Assembly: GCA_903896015.1 (NCBI GenBank)
Contig: CAITWF010000078.1
Span: 1 to 64,000, forward strand
From: an uncultured Opitutia bacterium
Lineage (GTDB): Bacteria; Verrucomicrobiota; Verrucomicrobiia; Opitutales; Opitutaceae
Length of the DNA: 64,000 nucleotides
Direction: 5' to 3'
Shown: piece after piece, positions 57,751 through 64,000 of the stretch
Layout of the letters: the number at the start of each line of letters is the position of its first letter
Numbering within the stretch: the first letter of the stretch is position 1
Program-made: the position numbers and the translations under genes
Notes under the pieces: generated by a model
Databases searched by the model: none
Seen by the model: the letters and a program-made list of their open reading frames with translations, nothing else
What the model was told of the DNA's origin: nothing

Positions 57751-59397
57751 ATGCTGAAGAAAATTTTTGCGAAGCTGCGCGAGTCGATCTCGCCCTCGCG
57801 TCCGTCGAAGCCCGCCTCCTCCGAGGGCGGCAAACATTCCGGTCACGCCAAACCGCACGCCGCGCCCCATCGGGGCGAGGGCCGATCGCCCGAGCGCGGT
57901 CAGGGTGGCGGTGGACGGTCGCAGGGCGCGGGCCAGGGTCGCTCCGGCGCGCAAGAGCCGCGCGGCGGCAGTCACAGCTCCAGTTCGCAGGGCCGGCGAG
58001 ACGATCGGGGCCCGCGCGGAGACCGCGGCGGTCAAGGCAGCCACGGGGGACGCGGTTTGCAGTCTCGTTCCGGCGGCGGTCCTGCGCATGGGGAAAAGCG
58101 CGAGCGCCCGATGATCGACAAAACTTTTGATCATCCGCGCACGACGGACGTTAAGCCGAAGGAGCCAGTCAACGTGCCGAAGATGGACACTGCGTTTACC
58201 GCGCTCGGCCTGAGCGACGCGCTCGCGTTCGGTGTGCAGGAAATGGGCTACGTGACGCCGACGCCGATCCAGGCGCAGGCGATTCCAGTTGTGCTCAAGG
58301 GCGGCGACGTGATCGGTTCGGCGCAGACGGGCACGGGCAAGACGGCGGCGTTCGCGCTGCCGATTATCCAGCGGCTCGGTGGACACGGTGCGCTGCGCGT
58401 GCTCATTCTTGAGCCGACGCGCGAACTCGCGTTGCAGGTCGAGGAGGCGTTTCAAAAATTTGCCAAGTTCACCGACCTGCGAGTGACAATTATTTACGGC
58501 GGCGTCGGCTACGGCAAACAGGAGGACGACCTCCGCCGCGGCGTGGACATCGTTGCGGCCACGCCCGGACGTCTGCTCGATCACCTTGAGCGCGGCAACC
58601 TCACGCTCGACAAGATCGACATCCTTGTCCTCGACGAAGTCGATCGGATGCTCGACATGGGTTTCCTCCCGGATGTGAAGCGCATTGTGCAGAAATGTCC
58701 GAAGGCGCGGCAGACCTTGTTTTTCACCGCGACTTTGCCGCCCGAGCTCGAGCAGCTTGCCGGCTGGGCGTTGCGCGATCCGTTGAAGGTGGAGATCGGC
58801 CGCGTGCGCTCGCCGGCCGAGACGATCTCGCACGCGTTTTATCCCGTGGTCGCGTCGCAGAAATTCGATCTGCTGCAACTGCTGCTCGAGCGGACGGATT
58901 TCAAGAGCGTGCTGATTTTCACCCGCACCCGGATGGGCGCTGATCGCATCGCGCACCGGCTGCAGGCGAAGGGTCACACGGTTGGCGTCATGCACTCTGA
59001 TCGAAATCAGCGTGAACGCATCGAGGCACTGGACGGTTTCAAGTCCGGCAAATACGAGGTGCTGTGCGCGACGGACATCGCGGCGCGTGGTCTCGACATC
59101 GCGGGCGTCTCGCATGTGATCAATTACGATGTGCCGGAAAACGCCGAGGACTACGTGCACCGCATCGGCCGCACCGTCCGGGCGCAGAACACGGGTGACG
59201 CCTTTACGCTTGTGACCGAGGAAGACGTCCGCGACGCGCGCTCAATCGAGCGCTACATGGGCGTGACCGTGGAACGGAAAAAACTCGAGGGCTTCCCCTA
59301 TATCTACTCTGCGCTGTTCGATGAGAAAGCGCTCGCGGAGACGGTCGCAGCGGCGGCGAAACCGGTGAGCCGGTTGCACCGCGGCATGCGGCGTTAA
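57751..59397 (+). CDS. DEAD-box RNA helicase with N-terminal RGG tail
   Basis: 548 residues from ATG 57751. Residues about 15-115 are low-complexity Gly/Arg/Ser/His with many RGG/RGD-like steps, placed at the N-terminus rather than the usual C-terminus. The helicase core follows: Q motif (PTPIQAQAIP), motif I (AQTGTGKT), PTREL, TPGRLLD, motif II as DEVD in place of DEAD, motif III SAT replaced by TAT (FFTATLP), ARGLDIAGV and HRIGRTVRA. It is RhlE-like. It probably unwinds RNA in ribosome assembly or decay. A palindrome CTCTTG-T-CAAGAG lies about 90 bp upstream. Confidence 0.92.
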   Translation: MLKKIFAKLRESISPSRPSKPASSEGGKHSGHAKPHAAPHRGEGRSPERGQGGGGRSQGAGQGRSGAQEPRGGSHSSSSQGRRDDRGPRGDRGGQGSHGGRGLQSRSGGGPAHGEKRERPMIDKTFDHPRTTDVKPKEPVNVPKMDTAFTALGLSDALAFGVQEMGYVTPTPIQAQAIPVVLKGGDVIGSAQTGTGKTAAFALPIIQRLGGHGALRVLILEPTRELALQVEEAFQKFAKFTDLRVTIIYGGVGYGKQEDDLRRGVDIVAATPGRLLDHLERGNLTLDKIDILVLDEVDRMLDMGFLPDVKRIVQKCPKARQTLFFTATLPPELEQLAGWALRDPLKVEIGRVRSPAETISHAFYPVVASQKFDLLQLLLERTDFKSVLIFTRTRMGADRIAHRLQAKGHTVGVMHSDRNQRERIEALDGFKSGKYEVLCATDIAARGLDIAGVSHVINYDVPENAEDYVHRIGRTVRAQNTGDAFTLVTEEDVRDARSIERYMGVTVERKKLEGFPYIYSALFDEKALAETVAAAAKPVSRLHRGMRR

Positions 59398-59413
59398 GCC
59401 ATGACGGCGGCGA

Positions 59414-60073
<660 letters not shown>

Positions 60074-60160
60074 TCAGAGCTACGCGCGGCGAAATGAAAC
60101 ACAACGCGATTCGTGGCCGATGTCACCGAAAGCAGGCTGGCGAAAATCCCGCCGGTGCGC

Positions 60161-60189
60161 TTGACTATATTCCAACAACGGAATATGGA
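60161..60189 (+). promoter_or_regulatory. ars promoter with embedded ArsR operator
   Basis: A -35 hexamer TTGACT (60161-60166) and a weak -10 TATGGA (60184-60189) are 17 bp apart. Between and across them is the perfect inverted repeat ATATTCC-AACAAC-GGAATAT (60167-60186), a form typical of ArsR/SmtB sites. Repressor binding would occlude polymerase. The predicted transcription start falls at about 60196-60197. Confidence 0.7.
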
Positions 60190-60196
60190 TAGCGGC

Positions 60197-60574
60197 ATGA
60201 AGCTGGTGAAAATCTATGAGTGCCTGTGCGACGCGACGCGGCTGCGCATCCTCAGCGTCCTCGGACAAGGCCCGCTCTGCGTCTGCCATTTTCAGGAAAT
60301 TCTGCGTGAGCCGCAGGTAAAGATTTCGAAGCACCTCTCCTATCTGCGGACGCGCGGACTCGTCGTCTACGAACGGGTCGGCAACTGGATGGTTTACGAG
60401 CTTCCCGCGAAGCCTTCGCCCGAGTTGCGCGCCAACCTGGCGTGCCTGCAGGACTGCGCCCGCGAGGACGCTGTGTTTCAGCGCGATCTTGCGCGGCTAA
60501 AAAAACTCGCGCCCAAGTTCGCCGAGACGAGCCCGTGCTGCGGTGGCGCCTGCGCACCGGCGGCGAAGAAATAA
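60197..60574 (+). CDS. arsR: ArsR-family arsenical-responsive repressor
   Basis: 125 residues from ATG 60197; an in-frame ATG at 60185 lies inside the operator. A winged helix (about 10-85) has LCDATRLRILSVL, PQVKISKHLSYLRTRGLVVYER and the wing GNWMVYEL. Candidate As(III) ligands are C28 and C30 in LCVCHFQEIL, matching the ELCVC motif of classical ArsR. A C-terminal CCGGAC adds three further cysteines. It heads the arsR-arsC-DUF6428-acr3-arsN unit. Confidence 0.93.
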   Translation: MKLVKIYECLCDATRLRILSVLGQGPLCVCHFQEILREPQVKISKHLSYLRTRGLVVYERVGNWMVYELPAKPSPELRANLACLQDCAREDAVFQRDLARLKKLAPKFAETSPCCGGACAPAAKK

Positions 60575-60580
60575 ATTTCC

Positions 60581-61099
60581 ATGAACCAAACCCAGCCGCA
60601 ACCCCTCAAGGTTCTTGTCCTCTGCACGGGCAACTCCGCCCGCTCGATCCTCGGCGAGTATTTGTTGCGGGCGATCGGGCGCGGGCGCTTCGAGACGTTT
60701 AGCGCCGGCTCGAAGCCGACCGGCCGCGTGAATCCGCTCGCGATTCGCGTGCTGCGGGATAAATACAATCTCGACGCGAGCGGCGCGCGCTCGAAGTCGG
60801 CGGAGGAATTTCGCGGCGTGAAACTCGATCTTGTGATCACCGTCTGCGATCACGCGAAGGAAGCGTGCCCGGTCTGGCCGGGCGTGCCGGTGCTCGCGCA
60901 TTGGGGTTCGCCCGATCCGGCGGCGGTCGAAGGCACCGAGGAGCAGAAATACTGGTCGTTCGTGCAGGTGGCGTCGCAGATCGCGCGGCGCGCGGAGCTG
61001 CTGTGCGCGTTGCCTGTGGCCAAACTGCTCGACGCCGCGGCGGTGAAGGCCATCGGCGAACAGGAAAAACTCGCGGACGAGCCGGCGATGAAACGCTGA
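60581..61099 (+). CDS. arsC: Thioredoxin-coupled arsenate reductase
   Basis: 172 residues, 6 bp after arsR. It belongs to the low-molecular-weight phosphatase fold. The P-loop is CTGNSARS with catalytic C15. The redox relay cysteines C89 and C96 are in TVCDHAKEACPVWPG, as in the Staphylococcus pI258 type. It reduces As(V) to As(III), which the ACR3 pump exports. The C-terminal helix is somewhat longer than the family's usual 130-140 residues. Confidence 0.93.
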   Translation: MNQTQPQPLKVLVLCTGNSARSILGEYLLRAIGRGRFETFSAGSKPTGRVNPLAIRVLRDKYNLDASGARSKSAEEFRGVKLDLVITVCDHAKEACPVWPGVPVLAHWGSPDPAAVEGTEEQKYWSFVQVASQIARRAELLCALPVAKLLDAAAVKAIGEQEKLADEPAMKR

Positions 61100-61134
61100 G
61101 TACTCTCTCAAAACACACCGACCCTGATCGAACC

Positions 61135-61617
61135 ATGAACTTAAACGAACTGAATGCCGCGCTCGCCGCCGTCCGCCCCGCCGCTCATGTGCGCATCGCG
61201 CTTCCCGATGGCGGACGTGTGCCGGATCATTTTCATGTGACGGAGGTCGGCCACATCCAAAAAAACTTCATCGATTGCGGCGGGAAACGCCGCGCGGCGC
61301 GGGCCTGCCTGCTGCAGACTTGGATGGCGAGTGGGCGGGACGACGGCCACCGGCTCACGGTCGATCGGTTTCGCAAGATCCTCGCGATCACTTCGCCGCT
61401 CTTTGCGGACGAGGCACTGCCCGTCGAAGTCGAATACGAGGATGGAATCATCTCGCAGTTTCCGCTTGAGGGCGTGACGGAAGGCGCCGACGGGATTTGG
61501 CTGCGCCTTGGCACCAAGCACACCGATTGCCTCGCCCGCGAAACGTGTGGCGTGAGCGACGGTGGCGAGGGCTGCGGCTGCGGCGATCCGGACCGGAAAA
61601 CTGCCGCGTGCTGCTGA
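61135..61617 (+). CDS. DUF6428-like protein of the ars operon
   Basis: 160 residues from ATG 61135. Distinct motifs are [21 protein letters not shown] (about 28-48), [16 protein letters not shown] and [13 protein letters not shown]. The C-terminus ends in a Cys-rich tail (CLARETC, EGCGCGD, AACC). Proteins of this type recur in ars operons but their role is not established. The Cys tail could bind arsenite or thiols. One base separates its stop from the acr3 GTG, so the two are translationally coupled. Confidence 0.8.
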   Translation: MNLNELNAALAAVRPAAHVRIALPDGGRVPDHFHVTEVGHIQKNFIDCGGKRRAARACLLQTWMASGRDDGHRLTVDRFRKILAITSPLFADEALPVEVEYEDGIISQFPLEGVTEGADGIWLRLGTKHTDCLARETCGVSDGGEGCGCGDPDRKTAACC

Positions 61618-61618
61618 C

Positions 61619-62674
61619 GTGAACCCCGCACTGAAGAAGCTTTCATTCCTCGATCGCTACCTGACCGGCTGGATTTTTCTGGCGATGGTCGCGGGGGTGC
61701 TCGCGGGCCGGTTTGTGCCCGCACTGCCGAAGCTGCTCACGGCGTGGAGTGTCGGCACGACTTCCGTGCCGATCGCGGTGGGACTGGTTCTAATGATGTA
61801 TCCTCCGCTCGCGAAGGTGCGCTACGAGGAACTGCCGGATGTGTTTCACGACAAGAAGGTGCTCGGGCTCTCGCTCGTGCAAAACTGGCTCGTCGGGCCG
61901 TTGCTGATGTTTGCGCTCGCGGTGATTTTTCTGCGCGATCGGCCGGAGTATTTTGCGGGACTGGTGCTCATCGGCCTCGCTCGTTGCATCGCGATGGTGA
62001 TCGTGTGGAACGATCTCGCGGGCGGCAGCCGCGAGTATTGCGCGGGGCTCGTCGCGGCGAATGCGCTCTTCCAGGTTTTCTTTTTCGCACCGATGGCGTG
62101 GCTTTTCCTGAAAGTGCTGCCACCGCTTGTCGGCGTGGATCTCGGCGAACTCGATTTGTCGGCCGTGACAATCGGGGCGGTGGCGAAGAGCGTGTTCATC
62201 TATCTCGGGATTCCGTTTCTCGGCGGATTGGCGTCGCGGTTTGGGCTGCGGCGTGGGACTCGCATCGAATGGTATGATAAGAAATTCCTGCCCGCGATCG
62301 GACCGATCACGCTCGTCGCGCTGCTTTTCACGATTGTGGTGATGTTCAGTTTGAAGGGTGAAACGGTGCTGCGGATTCCCCTCGATGTGCTGCGGGTCGC
62401 GCTGCCGCTCGTGGTTTATTTTGGGATCATGTTTTTCGCGACGTTCTGGATGAGCGTGCGCGCGGGGACGGATTATTCGCGGGCGGCGACGCTGGCGTTT
62501 ACGGCGTCGGGCAACAATTTCGAGCTGGCAATCGCGGTGGCGGTCGGAGTGTTCGGAATCGCTTCGGGGGCGGCGTTTGCCGCGGTGATTGGTCCGCTGG
62601 TCGAGGTGCCGGCTTTGATCGGGCTCGTGACGGTTGCGTTGCGGTGGCGCGACCGCTTGAGTGCGGCGCCATGA
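61619..62674 (+). CDS. acr3: ACR3-family arsenite efflux pump
   Basis: 351 residues from GTG 61619, with ten hydrophobic helices. The conserved fourth-helix cysteine C123 in [16 protein letters not shown] is essential in characterised ACR3 proteins. The late motif [18 protein letters not shown] holds the conserved Glu. The pump exports As(OH)3 or arsenite by proton exchange. It overlaps the next gene by 4 bp (ATGA). Confidence 0.95.
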   Translation: MNPALKKLSFLDRYLTGWIFLAMVAGVLAGRFVPALPKLLTAWSVGTTSVPIAVGLVLMMYPPLAKVRYEELPDVFHDKKVLGLSLVQNWLVGPLLMFALAVIFLRDRPEYFAGLVLIGLARCIAMVIVWNDLAGGSREYCAGLVAANALFQVFFFAPMAWLFLKVLPPLVGVDLGELDLSAVTIGAVAKSVFIYLGIPFLGGLASRFGLRRGTRIEWYDKKFLPAIGPITLVALLFTIVVMFSLKGETVLRIPLDVLRVALPLVVYFGIMFFATFWMSVRAGTDYSRAATLAFTASGNNFELAIAVAVGVFGIASGAAFAAVIGPLVEVPALIGLVTVALRWRDRLSAAP

Positions 62675-63180
62675 ACATTGACGGGATGACGGCGGCCGAC
62701 TGGCTGCAGGTGGCATCGATTTATGCCGAAGGAATCGCGACGGGTTATGCGACCTTTGCACCCGCGCCACCCGCATCGTTCGCCGATTTCGCCGACGGGA
62801 AACTCATGGAGTGCGCCTGTGTCGGCCGGGACGGCGGAACGGTGCTGGGCTGGGCGACGCTCGCGAAGGTTTCCGATCGGTGCGTTTACGCCGGAGTGGC
62901 GGAGGTTAGCATTTATGTGGCGACGGCGGCGCGCGGGCGCGGGGTGGGCGGTGCGCTGATGCGCGGGCTCGTCGCGCGCGCGGACGCGGCGGGCGTGTGG
63001 ACGCTGCAGGCGGGAATTTTTCCGGAGAACACCGCGAGCCTGGCGCTCCACGCGCGGCACGCCTTTCGCGAAGTCGGCCGCCGTGAGCGGCTCGGCAAGA
63101 TGACGCACGGCCCGCGCGCCGGGCAGTGGCTCGATGTGATGTTGCTCGAGCGGCGCAGCGCGGTGGCGGGGTGCGATTGA
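62671..63180 (+). CDS. arsN: ArsN1-like GNAT acetyltransferase
   Basis: 169 residues, overlapping acr3 by 4 bp. It is of the phosphinothricin-acetyltransferase type: [19 protein letters not shown] near 20-38, [21 protein letters not shown] with the acetyl-CoA loop (about 78-99), and [35 protein letters not shown]. ArsN1 enzymes acetylate arsinothricin or phosphinothricin. The ars-operon context supports that over antibiotic-unrelated GNATs, but the substrate is not shown. Confidence 0.85.
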   Translation: MNIDGMTAADWLQVASIYAEGIATGYATFAPAPPASFADFADGKLMECACVGRDGGTVLGWATLAKVSDRCVYAGVAEVSIYVATAARGRGVGGALMRGLVARADAAGVWTLQAGIFPENTASLALHARHAFREVGRRERLGKMTHGPRAGQWLDVMLLERRSAVAGCD

Positions 63181-63247
63181 ATCCGCCGGGCGGCGGATAA
63201 AAGTTGGGGTTGAAAGTGGAGCGCCACGTGCGAGCGTGACCTTTCGC

Positions 63248-63847
63248 ATGAAACTCGACATCCCGCCGGGCGATTTCGCCGGCTACATTTTTGATCTGGA
63301 TGGCACGCTCGTCGACACGATGCCGTTGCATTACCGGGCGTGGGACGAGGCGATGCGCGCGGTCGGGTTGAAGTGTCCGCTTGACGAGGAGTTGTTCTAC
63401 TCGCTGGGCGGCGTGCCGACGATGAAGGTCGCCGAGTTGATCGCGCAGCACTACGGCCTCGCGATCGATCCGCTGAAAGTTTTTCACCACAAGGAGTCGT
63501 TGTTCACGGCGCTGCAGAAGGACGCGAAGCTGATCGAGCCGGTGGTGGCGTTTGCGCGCGAGGCCGCTAAGACCCATCCGGTGAGCATCGCCTCGGGCGG
63601 ACCGCGCTACATCGTGCGCGAGATGCTGCGCCTCGCCGGACTGGCGCCGCTTTTCCCGGTCGTGGTGACGCCGGAGGACGTGGTGCACGGCAAGCCGGCA
63701 CCGGACATGTTTCTGCTTGCGGCGAAGAAGATGGGCGTCGAGCCGGCGAAGTGCCTCGTGTTCGAGGACGCCGAGCCGGGCATGCGCGCGGCGGAGGCGG
63801 CCGGGATGCGCTACGTGAAGGTGCCGAGCCGGAAGAAGCAGGGTTGA
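63248..63847 (+). CDS. HAD-superfamily phosphatase/phosphomutase
   Basis: 199 residues from ATG 63248 (GTG 63236 also in frame). Motif I FDLDGTLVDTMPLHYRAW has D16 as nucleophile and D18 as acid. Motif II is IASGGP, motif III lysine is in HGKPAPD, and motif IV is FEDAEPGMRAAEAAGM. The helical cap follows motif I. Among HADs it most resembles beta-phosphoglucomutase-like or fructose-1-phosphatase (YqaB) proteins. The substrate is uncertain. Confidence 0.88.
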   Translation: MKLDIPPGDFAGYIFDLDGTLVDTMPLHYRAWDEAMRAVGLKCPLDEELFYSLGGVPTMKVAELIAQHYGLAIDPLKVFHHKESLFTALQKDAKLIEPVVAFAREAAKTHPVSIASGGPRYIVREMLRLAGLAPLFPVVVTPEDVVHGKPAPDMFLLAAKKMGVEPAKCLVFEDAEPGMRAAEAAGMRYVKVPSRKKQG

Positions 63848-63854
63848 GCGCGGG

Positions 63855-64000
63855 CTACTTGGGATCGTCGTAGCGAAAAATCGTGACCGTCTCTCCGACG
63901 GTGAGCTTCGCGGTCGCGGCGGCGTCGCCGTAGTTGCGGGCAAGCCAGAAGAAGCCGTCGGCGTTCGGGAAGGCGACCCACTCGCCGCGTTTCACGCTGG
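63855..64000 (-). CDS. C-terminal end of an unidentified protein (partial)
   Basis: The last 48 codons run off the window edge and end in TAG at 63855-63857. The visible part reads ...GEWVAFPNADGFFWLARNYG and ends VTIFRYDDPK. It has a beta-rich look with aromatic residues. The family cannot be named from this much. It converges on the HAD gene with 7 bp between stops. Confidence 0.55.
   Translation of the reverse strand, partial: SVKRGEWVAFPNADGFFWLARNYGDAAATAKLTVGETVTIFRYDDPK

Noticed and set aside
57226-59160. A 644-codon antisense frame covering the helicase and rrf2 region
   Set aside because: It contradicts two well-supported genes, and its low-complexity translation has no recognisable domain.

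Overview
The window is high-GC chromosomal DNA from what is most likely a Verrucomicrobiota bacterium of the Opitutaceae type. This is an inference from content: a secreted toroid-type protein paired with a sodium/solute symporter, an alginate-lyase-family protein, and a giant secreted Ig/MBG-repeat protein ending in two copies of an NLSAR...PGAPLIAGFVI...LVEIYE domain that I associate with this phylum. Other supporting features are very GC-rich coding DNA with long antisense shadow frames, several GTG starts, and few obvious Shine-Dalgarno sites. Most of the window is core genome, with one intact IS630-type insertion sequence. Almost every base is genic; no stretch over 300 bases lacks a gene. 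I see no CRISPR array, rRNA or prophage.

Layout. 0.1-6.1 kb: small membrane protein, a divergent saccharide-uptake pair (secreted toroid-type protein plus SSS symporter), rsmE, and an M50 peptidase. 6.1-8.9 kb: tRNA-Gly(TCC), pilC, and a receiver protein whose NtrC-like ATPase domain has lost its activator motifs. 8.9-16.2 kb: alginate-lyase-family protein, carB, quinone oxidoreductase, purU, and a membrane-anchored TPR-like protein with a terminator. 16.3-21.4 kb: IS630 element and the Ig/MBG surface protein. 21.6-28.3 kb: tRNA-Pro(TGG), LysM protein, Nudix hydrolase, adenylate-forming enzyme, sdhCAB, and a small membrane protein. 28.3-33.2 kb: lysA, gpsA, and an actP/DUF485 acetate-type symporter operon.

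33.4-52.9 kb is dense in signalling: an ECF-type sigma factor, a LytS/LytTR two-component pair downstream of a secreted DGT-repeat protein, and a hybrid histidine kinase. After a block of mixed genes (SRPBCC, EamA exporter, GNAT, MocR) come two tandem V4R-domain proteins behind a second receiver/pseudo-NtrC protein. That protein is divergent from a LuxR-type response regulator, which converges on a free-standing HPt protein; a 999-residue multi-PAS hybrid kinase follows. 53.0-55.5 kb: two PilT-type retraction ATPases, which with pilC imply type IV pili. 55.6-57.6 kb: glyoxalase-type protein, a possible 23-residue membrane microprotein, azoreductase and its probable Rrf2 regulator. 57.7-59.4 kb: DEAD-box helicase with an N-terminal RGG tail. 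59.4-63.2 kb: an arsenic island (aquaporin, arsR, arsC, DUF6428-like, acr3, arsN-like). 63.2-64.0 kb: a HAD phosphatase and the end of an unidentified gene.

The most interesting material is threefold. First, two receiver proteins carry independently eroded sigma-54-activator domains, one beside pilC and one beside tandem V4R proteins, suggesting a phosphorelay that does not end in sigma-54 activation. Second, matching inverted repeats (GTAAC-N7-GWTAC) precede both the rrf2-type gene and its azoreductase neighbour. Third, the ars promoter has a perfect operator placed so that arsR may be leaderless. Functions are assigned from motifs read by eye; no database search was run.
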